Below are positions 1 through 9,414 of a stretch of 35,104 bases of DNA, piece after piece. The stretch spans positions 1 through 35,104 of the forward strand of contig DAHXMJ010000051.1 of assembly GCA_027365525.1 (NCBI GenBank). The letters are read 5' to 3'. The stretch is from Acidithiobacillus sp. GTDB lineage: Bacteria; Pseudomonadota; Gammaproteobacteria; Acidithiobacillales; Acidithiobacillaceae. The stretch's first letter is position 1; each line of letters opens with the position of its first letter. The translations under genes and the position numbers were made by a program. The notes below the pieces were generated by a model. That model saw only the letters and a list, made by a program, of their open reading frames with translations. It was not told where the DNA came from and made no database searches.

Positions 1-1
1 T

Positions 2-301
2 CTCGAAGCCTCGCTGGAGGCAGGGGCAGAGGATGTGGTCAACGAGGGTGAGCGGATCGTGGTATACGCCGACCCCGCAGATCTGGAAACCGTTACCGCA
101 GCCCTCCGGGAAGCGGGAATCCCCCCGGAAGAGTCGGAAACCGGCATGATCCCGGAAACCACCGTGGAAATCGCGGGGGAGGAGGCGGAAAAGCTTCTGC
201 GACTGCTGGATGCCCTGGAAGAAAACGACGATGTCCAGAACGTCTACGCCAATTACAGCATCAGCGATGCGGAAATGGCACGTCTGGCCGCTGGTGCCTG
301 A
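2..301 (+). CDS. yebC: YebC/PmpR-family transcriptional regulator, C-terminal part (5' end outside window)
   Basis: Translation ...EAGIPPEESETGMIPETTVEIAGEEAEKLLRLLDALEENDDVQNVYANYSIS is the typical YebC C-terminus; adjacent to ruvC as in many proteobacteria. Reading frame open to the window edge. Confidence 0.93.
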   Translation, partial: LEASLEAGAEDVVNEGERIVVYADPADLETVTAALREAGIPPEESETGMIPETTVEIAGEEAEKLLRLLDALEENDDVQNVYANYSISDAEMARLAAGA

Positions 302-310
302 CCGCGGCGG

Positions 311-817
311 ATGCGGATCATCGGCATAGACCCGGGCTCCCTCCGCACAGGCTTCGGGATCATTGACATGGCCGCCACCGGGCGGCTGAGCCACGTCGTG
401 CACGGCTGTCTGGATGTGTCTGGCCAGCCCTTCCTGACCCGCATCGCCGCCATCCACTCCCGTCTGGCCGGGATTCTGCAGGATTTTTCCCCGCAGGAAG
501 CCGCCATTGAATCCGTTTTCATGGCCCGAAACGCCGATTCTGCCCTGAAACTCGGACAGGCCAGGGGAGCCGCCCTGGTTGCCCTTCTGGGGAAGGGTCT
601 TCCGGTGGAAGAATATACAGCCCTGCAGATCAAGAAGGCTTCTGTAGGGGCGGGGCACGCAGGCAAGGAACAGGTACAGGAAATGGTCCGCCGGCTTCTG
701 GACCTGCCGGCACGCCCACAGGCCGATGCGGCGGATGCCCTGGCCTGTGCCATCTGCCACGCCCATCACGCCACAACACGACACCACTGGCAGGAACGGA
801 GAATCCCCGCCCGATGA
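311..817 (+). CDS. ruvC: Crossover junction endodeoxyribonuclease RuvC
   Basis: MRIIGIDPGSLRTGFGII N-terminus, AIESVF and DAADALACAICH motifs; followed by ruvA and ruvB. Confidence 0.97.
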   Translation: MRIIGIDPGSLRTGFGIIDMAATGRLSHVVHGCLDVSGQPFLTRIAAIHSRLAGILQDFSPQEAAIESVFMARNADSALKLGQARGAALVALLGKGLPVEEYTALQIKKASVGAGHAGKEQVQEMVRRLLDLPARPQADAADALACAICHAHHATTRHHWQERRIPAR

Positions 818-1395
818 TCGGCACACTGCAGGGTACCATTCTCCAGCGCCGCCCGCCCTGGCTCTGGCTGGATGTCCAGGGTGTGGGGTACGAGGTGGAA
901 ATGCCCCTTTCCAGCTTTTACGACATGGCGGCCGATGGCTCTCCCCTGCGGCTCTTCACACATCTTGCGATACGGGAGGACGCCCATCTGCTCTATGGTT
1001 TCCTGCATGCCGCGGATCGGGATCTCTTCCGCCAGCTGATCCGGGTAAACGGAATTGGTGGCAAGGTGGCCCTCGCCTGTCTTTCCGGACTGCAAGAGGG
1101 ACAGCTGCGCCAGGCACTCATGGATGGCAATACCCGCGTACTCACGGCCATCCCGGGCATCGGGGCCAAAACTGCCGAACGCATGGTGGTGGAACTGCGC
1201 GACAAGCTCGGAAATGCTTCTCCGGACAGCGGCGGGCCTTCCCTGGCCGGTGATCCCCGGCAGGAAGCCATTGCCGCCCTGCTCAGCCTTGGCTACCGGC
1301 AGGCAGAGGCGAGCCAGGCCATAGCAAGGCTTGATGGCGGGCTTGCCGTGGAAGAGATGATCCGCCAGGGGCTGCAGAGCCTGGCCAGACGCTGA
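814..1395 (+). CDS. ruvA: Holliday junction branch migration protein RuvA
   Basis: MIGTLQGTI...LLYGF...GIGGKVALACLSG...IPGIGAKTAERMVVELRDKL; overlaps the ruvC stop (ATGA). Confidence 0.97.
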   Translation: MIGTLQGTILQRRPPWLWLDVQGVGYEVEMPLSSFYDMAADGSPLRLFTHLAIREDAHLLYGFLHAADRDLFRQLIRVNGIGGKVALACLSGLQEGQLRQALMDGNTRVLTAIPGIGAKTAERMVVELRDKLGNASPDSGGPSLAGDPRQEAIAALLSLGYRQAEASQAIARLDGGLAVEEMIRQGLQSLARR

Positions 1396-1432
1396 CAGGG
1401 GAATTCCGTAACCGGAGGATGGTCATAGACGC

Positions 1433-2467
1433 ATGATGGACAGGGGCCCACTGAATTCCCAGGAGCATCCCGGCGACGGGGCCGATCACGCCCTGCGCCC
1501 GCGCCGGCTGGACGAGTACCTTGGACAGGCCCGCCTGCGCGAAAGCCTGTCACTTTTCATCGATGCAGCGCGCGCACGCGGAGAAGCCCTGGACCATGTG
1601 CTTCTTTTCGGTCCGCCGGGACTGGGCAAAACCACCCTGGCCCACATTATCGCCCTGGAAATGGGTGCGGGGCTCAAGGTAACCTCGGGACCGGTCCTCG
1701 ACAAGCCTGGGGACCTGGCTGCCATCCTGACCAACCTGCAGCCCCATGATGTGCTGTTTGTCGATGAAATCCACCGCCTGAGTCCGGTCGTGGAAGAGGT
1801 GCTCTATCCCGCCCTGGAGGATTTTGAACTGGATATCCTGATCGGAGAGGGACCTGCAGCGCGTTCCATCAAGATCGGTCTGCCTCCTTTCACCCTCATT
1901 GGGGCCACCACCCGGGCTGGGCTTCTGACCTCTCCGCTCCGGGACCGGTTTGGCATCAGTTTCCATCTGGAGTTTTACAGTGTGGACGAACTGGCGCAGA
2001 TCGTCTCCCGCTCGGCCGGGATTCTGGACACTCCCTTCAGCTCCGGCGGCGCACGGGAAATCGCCCGCCGCTCCCGTGGAACTCCCCGCATCGCGAACCG
2101 CCTGCTCCGCCGGGTACGTGACTATGCCCAGGTGCGTGGAAATGGCCACATTGACCAGGAAACGGCCCATGCCGCCCTGAAAATGATGGAAGTTGATGAA
2201 CACGGGTTCGACAGCCAGGACCGCAAGCTGCTGGGCGCCGTAATAGAGCGCTTTGGCGGCGGCCCGGTAGGCGTTGAAAGTCTGGCCGCCGCCATCGGCG
2301 AGGAACGGGGGACCATAGAAGATGTTCTGGAACCTTTCCTGATCCAGAGCGGGTACCTGATCCGGACCCCGCGGGGGCGCTGCGCCACAGAACAGAGCTA
2401 CCTAGCCCTGGGACTTCCACGGCCCACATCGTCCCGCCAGGAGGGAAACCTTTTTCATGGAAGCTGA
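1433..2467 (+). CDS. ruvB: Holliday junction DNA helicase RuvB
   Basis: [30 protein letters not shown] (Walker A), LFVDEIHRL (Walker B), [18 protein letters not shown]. Confidence 0.98.
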   Translation: MMDRGPLNSQEHPGDGADHALRPRRLDEYLGQARLRESLSLFIDAARARGEALDHVLLFGPPGLGKTTLAHIIALEMGAGLKVTSGPVLDKPGDLAAILTNLQPHDVLFVDEIHRLSPVVEEVLYPALEDFELDILIGEGPAARSIKIGLPPFTLIGATTRAGLLTSPLRDRFGISFHLEFYSVDELAQIVSRSAGILDTPFSSGGAREIARRSRGTPRIANRLLRRVRDYAQVRGNGHIDQETAHAALKMMEVDEHGFDSQDRKLLGAVIERFGGGPVGVESLAAAIGEERGTIEDVLEPFLIQSGYLIRTPRGRCATEQSYLALGLPRPTSSRQEGNLFHGS

Positions 2468-2894
2468 AAAACCGGCCGCCCATTCCCCCCGGGGGGAGTT
2501 CATGGTGCGGGTCTATTATGAAGATACGGACCTCGGCGGAGTGGTGTATCATGCGAACCATCTCCGCTTCATGGAACGGGCCCGTACCGAAATGCTGCGC
2601 GTCCACGGACTGGAGCTGGACCAGCTGGAACGCGACGATGGCGCCATTTTTGCCGTCCGCCGGGCCGAGCTGGACTATGTAGCTCCGGCACGTTTCAACC
2701 AGCTCCTGCTTGTGTCAACCAGGATTGACCGGGCCACCTCCGTGCGCATGGTTTTCCGCCAGGAAATTACGGCGGAGGAGCAGCTGCTCTGCTGCGGCAA
2801 GGTAGAGGTTGCCTGTCTGAATGCAGCAACCTTCCGTCCCCGGCGGATACCCCAGAGAATACTGCAAGCTTTCTTTCCTTCCCTACTTCCGTGA
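2457..2894 (+). CDS. ybgC: Tol-Pal system-associated acyl-CoA thioesterase YbgC
   Basis: [31 protein letters not shown] hot-dog thioesterase motif; upstream of tolQ. Confidence 0.93.
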   Translation: MEAEKPAAHSPRGEFMVRVYYEDTDLGGVVYHANHLRFMERARTEMLRVHGLELDQLERDDGAIFAVRRAELDYVAPARFNQLLLVSTRIDRATSVRMVFRQEITAEEQLLCCGKVEVACLNAATFRPRRIPQRILQAFFPSLLP

Positions 2895-2900
2895 GTTGCC

Positions 2901-3602
2901 ATGGATCACCAGTCTGCCGTACCACATGCCCAGTCCCTTTCCCTCAGCCACCTGGTCCTTCATGCCAGCTGGGTAGTACAGGGAATCCTGCTGCTCCTGC
3001 TCGTTGCGTCCGTCGTCTCCTGGTTTGTCATCTTCCAGAAGGGCATGGTGTTTTCCAACGCCCAGAAAGGCCTGAAACGCTTTGAGAAACGCTTCTGGAG
3101 CGGCGGAGAGATGTCCCAGATCTACCAGGGGGTCAGCAACAACCCACAGCTGGACATGGGAGCCGGCAGCATCTTTTGCGCCGGATATGAGGAATTCCAG
3201 CGCCAGCGCAACAAATCCCGCGGCCCTGATGCCCTGGACGCAGCCAGGCGTGCGATGCGCGGGGCCCAGATACGGGAGGTCGGCCAGCTGGAAAGCAACC
3301 TTCCCCTTCTGGCATCCATTTCCTCCGTCAGTCCGTTTGTTGGTCTGCTGGGCACGGTCTGGGGGATCATGACGACCTTCATGAACATTGGGGCCGCCCA
3401 GCAGGCCACACTGGCGACCGTTGCTCCGCCCGTAGCCGAAGCCCTGATTGCCACACTGGCCGGGCTTTTCGCCGCCATTCCAGCGACATTTTTCTATAAC
3501 CGCTTTGTGCACCGGCTGGATGAACTGGATGCACATTATGAGGTTTTCATGGACGAGTTCACCAACATCCTGCACCGGCAGATCCCGGAGACTCACCCAT
3601 GA
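2901..3602 (+). CDS. tolQ: Tol-Pal system protein TolQ (ExbB/MotA family)
   Basis: LPLLASISSVSPFVGLLGTVWGIMTTFMNIG...VAPPVAEALIATLAGLFAAIPATFFYNRF. Confidence 0.96.
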   Translation: MDHQSAVPHAQSLSLSHLVLHASWVVQGILLLLLVASVVSWFVIFQKGMVFSNAQKGLKRFEKRFWSGGEMSQIYQGVSNNPQLDMGAGSIFCAGYEEFQRQRNKSRGPDALDAARRAMRGAQIREVGQLESNLPLLASISSVSPFVGLLGTVWGIMTTFMNIGAAQQATLATVAPPVAEALIATLAGLFAAIPATFFYNRFVHRLDELDAHYEVFMDEFTNILHRQIPETHP

Positions 3603-4009
3603 AAAGACGGCGCCTTCTGGCCGAGATGAACGTCGTTCCCTACATTGATGTCTCGCTGGTGCTGCTGGTGATCTTCATGCTTTCCGCGCCGCTGCTTACC
3701 CAGGGGGTCAATGTGAACCTGCCCAAGGGAGCCAGCAGGCCAGTCTCCGACAAGACTCCGCCCATTGTCATCTCGGTAACCCGGACTGGATCGCTGTCCC
3801 TCCAGTACAAGGACCAGCATGAAAACCCGACACTTGCCAGCCTGGTCGGGGCCATCCATGCAATCGCCGGCGGACGTGCCGCCCAGGCCCAGGTTCTGGT
3901 CGGTGGAGACGCACATGTGGATTATGGAAAGGTCATGGCAGTCATGGCCCGGCTGCAGAAGGCCGGAATATCCCACGTCGGCCTTCTGACCCGTCCGGAG
4001 GCGCATTGA
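3599..4009 (+). CDS. tolR: Tol-Pal system protein TolR (ExbD family)
   Basis: MKRRRLLAEMNVVPYIDVSLVLLVIFMLSAPLLTQGVNVNLPK; overlaps tolQ stop. Confidence 0.96.
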   Translation: MKRRRLLAEMNVVPYIDVSLVLLVIFMLSAPLLTQGVNVNLPKGASRPVSDKTPPIVISVTRTGSLSLQYKDQHENPTLASLVGAIHAIAGGRAAQAQVLVGGDAHVDYGKVMAVMARLQKAGISHVGLLTRPEAH

Positions 4010-4956
4010 AACGGGATCCCCGAATACGGCCTTTTCTGCTTGCGGCGGCGCTGAATGTGGCCGTTCTGGCGGCCCTGTTCCTGACCTTTCATGTCCAGAT
4101 TCCAGAAACATCGCCAGCGCCGATGGAAGCCAGCCTGGAGGGGGCGATGCCTCCCCGGCCTGCCCCGGAACCACAGCACCGGCCCCAGCCTGCACCGGCA
4201 CCCCGGCCCGTACCGAAACCTGAGCCCAGGGCGGTTCCAGTCCCTCCCCCACCAGCCCCCAAGCCTGCCCCAGCCCCGGTTCCGAAAAGAAACACGGTCC
4301 AGAAATCCACCAGCCAGCTTGCGGCCGAACGTGCCCGGGCAGAGAAAACTGCTGAACAGCTGGCGCTGAAGAAGGCGGCGGCGGAGAAGGCGGCGGCGGA
4401 GAAGGCGGCGGCGGAGAAGGCGGCAGCGGAGAAGGCGGCAGCGGAGAAGGCGGCAGCGGAGAAGGCGGCAGCGGAGAAGGCGGCAGCGGAGAAGGCGGCA
4501 GCGGCAAGGCGTGCTGCATCCCTGAAGAAACAGCTTGCGGAGGAGGCTGTCAAAGCGGCGGAGGCTGCACGGGCAAAGGCACTCCAGCAGCAGCTGGAAG
4601 CGAGGGCAAAACTTCAGGCAGAAGCCAATCTCGCCGCTGCCCGTGCCCAGCAGGCGGCCGAAAACCAGAAGCTTTCGGTGCTGTTCTCCCAGGAAATCCA
4701 CCAGCGGGTTTACAATGCATGGAATACCAGTTTTGCGGCATCACTCAACTGCGTGGTGCAGATTGAACTGAGTCCAACGGGCAGTCTCATTGGCCCTCCG
4801 GTCATTGTCCGCTCCAGTGGCAGCGCCCAGTTTGACCAGGCGGTGGTCCAGACGGTAGCACGGGCCGCTCCCTTCGTACCCCCTATTGGCCTATCCTATG
4901 GGATCTATAAAGAAGTGGATATCAAATTCAATGCCGAGGATCTCAATCATGGCTAA
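4006..4956 (+). CDS. tolA: Cell envelope integrity protein TolA (TTG start)
   Basis: Single N-terminal TM, Pro-rich segment, (KAAAE)n helical domain, C-terminal TolA/TonB-like domain; between tolR and tolB. Confidence 0.93.
   Translation: MKRDPRIRPFLLAAALNVAVLAALFLTFHVQIPETSPAPMEASLEGAMPPRPAPEPQHRPQPAPAPRPVPKPEPRAVPVPPPPAPKPAPAPVPKRNTVQKSTSQLAAERARAEKTAEQLALKKAAAEKAAAEKAAAEKAAAEKAAAEKAAAEKAAAEKAAAEKAAAARRAASLKKQLAEEAVKAAEAARAKALQQQLEARAKLQAEANLAAARAQQAAENQKLSVLFSQEIHQRVYNAWNTSFAASLNCVVQIELSPTGSLIGPPVIVRSSGSAQFDQAVVQTVARAAPFVPPIGLSYGIYKEVDIKFNAEDLNHG
4372..4506 (+). repeat. 15-bp in-frame tandem repeat (AAGGCGGCRGCGGAG) in tolA, about 9 units
   Basis: Direct reading: eight KAAAE units plus a final KAAAA unit. 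The first three units use GCG and the later ones GCA at the same codon. Confidence 0.95.
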
Positions 4957-6217
4957 ACGGTTCTGGATGCTTCTGCTCGCGCTCACAGGGTTCGGCATTG
5001 CACAGTCTTCACAGGCTGCACTCACGGTCGAAGTCACCAAAAGCGTATCTTCTACGCTACCCATCGCCATCCCTTCCTTTGGCCCGGGAGTCCCCGGACA
5101 GCCGTCGGTTGCCCAGGTGGTACGGGATGATCTTAGCCACAGCGGGATGTTCAACGTCCTGGCCCCCGCCACCTACCCCTCGGATCCGCACGGTCCTGGC
5201 GGCGTACAGGCAGGCCCCTGGGCTGCTGCGGGCGCCACGGGCCTTGCAGTAGGCTCCGTCATCCCGGAAGCCGGGGGATATGCTGTCAGCGTCTATGTCT
5301 ACAATGTGGCAACGGGGAAAGAACTGGCCGCAAAACGCTTCAGCTGCCCTGCGAACGAACTCCACATGACGGCTCACCATGTTGCCGACGCAATATATGA
5401 AGCCTTTACTGGCAAACCCGGTCCTTTTGCCCACCGCATTGCCTATGTCCGGAAACTCGGCCGCCAGTATGAACTGCTGGTTGCGGAATCCGATGGCTGG
5501 GACCCCCATGTGGTCGTCCAGGGACTAATGCCCATTTTTTCGGTAACCTGGTCACCAGACAACCGCAGTCTGGCCTATGTCACCTACCTGAATGGCCGGG
5601 CAACCATCTTTGTCCAGAACCTCGCTACCGGCCAGCGGCGGGCAGTTGCACCGGGTGGAGAAATTGTCAGCGCGCCGGCCTTTTCTCCTGGGGGTAACCG
5701 GCTGGCCTACGCCCGCGCACAGGGCGGGGAAACCAACATCTATACTGTCAGCCTGGCAACAGGACAGAGACAGCAGCTGACCCATGACCAGAGCATCAAT
5801 ACCTCTCCTACCTGGGCGCCAGGAGGCCAGCAGATCGCCTTTGTTTCTGACCGCGCTGGCAGTCCGCAGATCTACGCCATGGATAGCAGCGGCGGGAACG
5901 TTCGCCGCCTGAGCTACAGCGGCACCTACAATGCGGGACCGGTTTTTTCTCCAGCCGGGAATGCCATTGCCTTCATTCACCGGACCAGCGGCGTCTATGC
6001 CCTGGCTGTAATGAGACCGGATGGCAGTGGTCTCCGCATTCTGGATGCCCAAGGAAACTGCGACCATCCCAGTTTTTCCAGCAATGGCCAGATGGTACTG
6101 TATGGTACGGAACGGGGAGGACGGAAGGTCCTCGCCGAAGCCAGCACTGATGGAAAAACACTGGCCATCCTCCACAGCACCATGGGAGCCGACAGCCAGC
6201 CGGCATGGTCCCACTGA
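4949..6217 (+). CDS. tolB: Tol-Pal system beta-propeller protein TolB
   Basis: Signal peptide MAKRFWMLLLALTGFGIAQSSQA; repeated WSPDNRSLAYVT, FSPGGNRLAYARAQ, WAPGGQQIAFVSDRAGSPQIY propeller blades. Start placed at 4949 rather than 4886. Confidence 0.96.
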   Translation: MAKRFWMLLLALTGFGIAQSSQAALTVEVTKSVSSTLPIAIPSFGPGVPGQPSVAQVVRDDLSHSGMFNVLAPATYPSDPHGPGGVQAGPWAAAGATGLAVGSVIPEAGGYAVSVYVYNVATGKELAAKRFSCPANELHMTAHHVADAIYEAFTGKPGPFAHRIAYVRKLGRQYELLVAESDGWDPHVVVQGLMPIFSVTWSPDNRSLAYVTYLNGRATIFVQNLATGQRRAVAPGGEIVSAPAFSPGGNRLAYARAQGGETNIYTVSLATGQRQQLTHDQSINTSPTWAPGGQQIAFVSDRAGSPQIYAMDSSGGNVRRLSYSGTYNAGPVFSPAGNAIAFIHRTSGVYALAVMRPDGSGLRILDAQGNCDHPSFSSNGQMVLYGTERGGRKVLAEASTDGKTLAILHSTMGADSQPAWSH

Positions 6218-6262
6218 TCCGGTCTGGCCTGCCAGACCGCGAGCAACAGGTTTTTCCATCGC

Positions 6263-6284
6263 GGGGGCCTACATGCAGGCCCCC
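6263..6284. terminator. Candidate stem-loop between convergent tolB and queC
   Basis: GGGGGCC-TACATGCA-GGCCCCC perfect 7-bp GC stem in the convergent intergenic gap; no strong T-tract, so terminator function is tentative. Confidence 0.4.
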
Positions 6285-6295
6285 TGCTTCCAGGC

Positions 6296-6979
6296 TCAGA
6301 TATATGGTGTGGGATCAGGAATTCCGGCCTGGATGAACCCTTCGCTGCGGAGGCGGCAGCTGTCACACCGACCACAGGAACGTCCTTCCCGGTCCAGTTG
6401 GTAGCAGGAACGCGTCAGCCCATAGTTCACGCCAAGCTGGCTGCCCAGACGGATGATTTCACTTTTGCGCAGGAACTGCAGGGGTGCATGGATCCGCATG
6501 GTCCGGCCTTCACTTCCAGCACGGGTGGCCTGGTTGGCCAGTTCCTCAAACGCCAGTACAAAACCAGGACGGCAGTCCGGATAGCCGCTGTAATCCTGGC
6601 TGTTGACCCCCACAAAAATGTCCTGGCTTCCCAGAACTTCAGCCCATGCCAGGGCAATGGACAGAAATACGGTATTGCGCGCAGGAACATAGGTGAGCGG
6701 GATACCGCCGCCCCTTTCCTCACCACCACCTTCAGGGACGGCAAGACTCTCATCCGTAAGTGCCGATCCGCCGATGGCCCGCAGGTCCAGGGGAAACACC
6801 CGGTGGCTTTCCGCTCCCAGTATCTTGGAAATCTGCTGTGCGTAGCGCAGTTCGGCGGAATGGCGCTGCCCGTAATCGAAGGAAAGGGTATGCACGGCAA
6901 AACCATCACGGCACGCAAGAGCCAGAACGGTCGCGGAATCAAGACCACCGGAAAGCAGTACCACAGCTGGCCTGCGCAT
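6296..6979 (-). CDS. queC: 7-cyano-7-deazaguanine synthase QueC
   Basis: [18 protein letters not shown] (PP-loop), [26 protein letters not shown]. Confidence 0.96.
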   Translation of the reverse strand: MRRPAVVLLSGGLDSATVLALACRDGFAVHTLSFDYGQRHSAELRYAQQISKILGAESHRVFPLDLRAIGGSALTDESLAVPEGGGEERGGGIPLTYVPARNTVFLSIALAWAEVLGSQDIFVGVNSQDYSGYPDCRPGFVLAFEELANQATRAGSEGRTMRIHAPLQFLRKSEIIRLGSQLGVNYGLTRSCYQLDREGRSCGRCDSCRLRSEGFIQAGIPDPTPYI

Positions 6980-6997
6980 GGGTCCTCTCCCTTCTTC

Positions 6998-7639
6998 TCA
7001 GTGCCCAGGTTCATCCCCCCAGATCAGCTTGTGCAGCTGGATCTGGAGGCGGACGGGAAGCCGGTCTGCAAGTATCCAGGAAGCCAGGTCCCGAACCGGC
7101 AGCTGGGTGTATGAAGGCGAAAGCAGGATCTCGCAGCGGTCCCACAGCTGGTGTTCTTCCAGAATTTTTCGGGCCCACTCATAGTCTTCCCGGCTGCAGA
7201 GGACCATTTTTACCTGGTCTCCAGAACCGAGAAATCCCAGGTTGGGCCAGTAGTTCCGTACCACCTCTCCGGAACCGGGTGTCTTGAGGTCCAGAATTTT
7301 GATAACCCTAGGGTCGACCTCTGCCACAGGAAGTGCACCGCTGGTCTCAAGGTATACCTCATGTCCGCGGTCGCAGAGGGCCGAGAGGAGACCATGGACT
7401 TCTGGCTGTGCCAGGGGCTCCCCACCAGTCACAACCACCAGCCGGCAGCCATGCGCGGCTACCTGGTCCAGAATGGCGTCTATCTCCTGCCATTCCCCGC
7501 CATGGAAGGCGTAGGCCGTATCACAGTACTGGCAGCGCAGGGGGCAGCCGGTCAGGCGCACAAAAGTGGCTGGCCGGCCTACACTCGCCGTTTCCCCCTG
7601 AAGACTACAGAAGATCTCTGTGATGCGCAGCCGGGACAT
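6998..7639 (-). CDS. queE: 7-carboxy-7-deazaguanine synthase QueE (radical SAM)
   Basis: EIFCSLQGETASVGRPATFVRLTGCPLRCQYCDTAYAFHGGEW...VVVTGGEPLAQ; adjacent to queC. Confidence 0.96.
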   Translation of the reverse strand: MSRLRITEIFCSLQGETASVGRPATFVRLTGCPLRCQYCDTAYAFHGGEWQEIDAILDQVAAHGCRLVVVTGGEPLAQPEVHGLLSALCDRGHEVYLETSGALPVAEVDPRVIKILDLKTPGSGEVVRNYWPNLGFLGSGDQVKMVLCSREDYEWARKILEEHQLWDRCEILLSPSYTQLPVRDLASWILADRLPVRLQIQLHKLIWGDEPGH

Positions 7640-7645
7640 GACAGA

Positions 7646-8488
7646 TCAGTGGGACAGGGCCTGCAGTTCAGCCTGGGCCCTCTGAGCGGCCGGGGTTCTT
7701 GGATATTTCTTCAGCACCAGGTTAAGTGCAGACCTGGCCCGCCCTGGCTGGCCCAGGGACTGGTAGATCTCGGCAATACGCAGCAGCGCCTCGGGCGCCT
7801 TGCTGCTCTGCTGGTAATTCTGGACAACGGTTTCCAGGCTGCCGATGGCAGCCTGGTTCTGTCCGAGAACGTACTGGGCCTGACCGAGCCAGTAATAGGC
7901 ATCCACAACCAGGCTGCTCTGGGAATACTGCTGGATAAAACCCTGAAGTGCGGTCACGGCTGTGCCATATTTTCCTTCCCGCAGATAGTCGAACGCCCTA
8001 GCGTACTCTTTCTGTCCAAGGCCCTGAACTACGGGGGCAGACGCACTGCCGGCGGCCGAGGTTACAGCCTCTCCCGACAGGGCTGGGGCGACAGCTGCGG
8101 GCCCCTGTGCGGGGGCGCTCCCCGTACTGGCCGTCGCGGCAGTTGCCGCACCCCCGCCCATCGCGGCCACAGTCGCGGCCAGGGCATCCAGTTTGGTACT
8201 CATGGCTGCCTGGCGGGTTTTCAGGTCATGCGTGCGCGTTTCCAGTTCTCCCCGCAGGTTCCGGAGTTCCTGGTCCATGCGCTGGTAACGGTTCAGGAGA
8301 TCCCCCAAGGCAGTCTGGCTTCCCCGGCTAGCTTTCTGGATGGCGATCAGGCTGTTCAGCTCCCCCTGCATGACCGCCACCTGCTGCTGCAGCTGCCGGA
8401 TTTTTGCCCGGGAAGACTCGGCGGATGCCCATGGGCTCGCCATAAGGAGTGCGGCAGCTGCCACACAGGACACCACCCTGCGTTTCAT
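7646..8488 (-). CDS. cpoB: Tol-Pal system protein CpoB/YbgF (coiled coil + TPR)
   Basis: Signal peptide, coiled coil, C-terminal YARAFDYLREGKYGTAVTALQGFIQQYSQSSLVVDAYYWLGQAQYVLG repeats; next to pal. Confidence 0.93.
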   Translation of the reverse strand: MKRRVVSCVAAAALLMASPWASAESSRAKIRQLQQQVAVMQGELNSLIAIQKASRGSQTALGDLLNRYQRMDQELRNLRGELETRTHDLKTRQAAMSTKLDALAATVAAMGGGAATAATASTGSAPAQGPAAVAPALSGEAVTSAAGSASAPVVQGLGQKEYARAFDYLREGKYGTAVTALQGFIQQYSQSSLVVDAYYWLGQAQYVLGQNQAAIGSLETVVQNYQQSSKAPEALLRIAEIYQSLGQPGRARSALNLVLKKYPRTPAAQRAQAELQALSH

Positions 8489-8503
8489 CCGCTGGAAACC
8501 TCC

Positions 8504-9085
8504 TTACTGTCCCTGATAGCCGCCGCTGTACACGAAATCCACACGGCGGTTCCGTGCCCAGCAGGCCGAATCGTTCTGTGCACAGAGCGGGTTGTCCTTG
8601 CCAAAGCTGACCGTGCTGATGCGTGTTCCGCTTACTCCCTGGGATTCAAGATACTGCTTGACCGTCTCGGCACGCCGCTCGCCAAGAGCAAGGTTGTATT
8701 CCTGGGTTCCCCGGGCATCCGTATTCCCCTCCAGGCGTACCTTGACATGGGCGTGGTTCATCATGAACTGGGCGTTCTCCGCCGCAACGGTCTGTCCATT
8801 CGCATCCATGCTGTCACTGTTAAACCCGAAGTGGACCCGGAGATGGCGTGGCAGTGCCGCCAGCTCTGCCGCTGTCAGGCCACTGCTCCCCCCACCTATG
8901 GGGCCGTTGTTGCCCAGGTTCTGGGATCCGACTCCCGCGCCCGCATAGCCAGATGTCCCTGCAGAAACCCCAGGTGCCACGGGCCCCACGCCCCCGGGAG
9001 CGCCACTGCCTACATTGCGTGCACAGCCTGCCAGGGTAACGACACCAGCTGCCACCAGAATCACGACGGTATTCTTGAATTGCAT
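8504..9085 (-). CDS. pal: Peptidoglycan-associated lipoprotein Pal
   Basis: Lipobox VTLAGC; OmpA-like domain VHFGFNSDSMDANGQTV...VRLEGNTDARGTQEYNLALGERRAETVKQYL. Start set at MQFKNTVVILV. Confidence 0.95.
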   Translation of the reverse strand: MQFKNTVVILVAAGVVTLAGCARNVGSGAPGGVGPVAPGVSAGTSGYAGAGVGSQNLGNNGPIGGGSSGLTAAELAALPRHLRVHFGFNSDSMDANGQTVAAENAQFMMNHAHVKVRLEGNTDARGTQEYNLALGERRAETVKQYLESQGVSGTRISTVSFGKDNPLCAQNDSACWARNRRVDFVYSGGYQGQ

Positions 9086-9414
9086 TTGCGCTGCTCCTAA
9101 AGCAGGATGGCATGAAAAATCTGCCCCTGATTGTATCTTGCCTCCTCCCGCAAGGGCAATTGTTTCCGGGTGCAGGCCGTCCCGCACAGTGGCTGTCTTG
9201 ACATGGAAGCGCGCCCTGATATGGTGGGCTTCGTTTATCCGTATCCGGATACCCGATGGCGATCCCGGAGAAAGCCCGCCGGGGACGTGGGTGGGCGTCC
9301 GGGCCGGCCCCCATGGACCAGGATAGTCTGACTAGAGGAGGAGCGGGACCAGGGTGGTCTGTGGCCACCGCGCTATCCCTCCCCGGCATGTGTCCGGGGT
9401 TTCCCGCCAGCAGG

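Noticed and set aside
4372-4506. Tandem repeat as a CRISPR or regulatory array
   Set aside because: No spacers; in-frame tolA coding repeat.
3593-4701. Minus-strand Pro/Ser- and Leu/Arg-rich ORFs (308 aa and 259 aa)
   Set aside because: They are the antisense reading of tolR/tolA and its 15-bp tandem repeat, which produces the artificial LPPSP and LLRCR repeats.
7151-9100. 649-aa plus-strand ORF
   Set aside because: Antisense to the well-supported queE-cpoB-pal genes; a long open frame is expected from GC-rich codon bias and the translation resembles no protein family.
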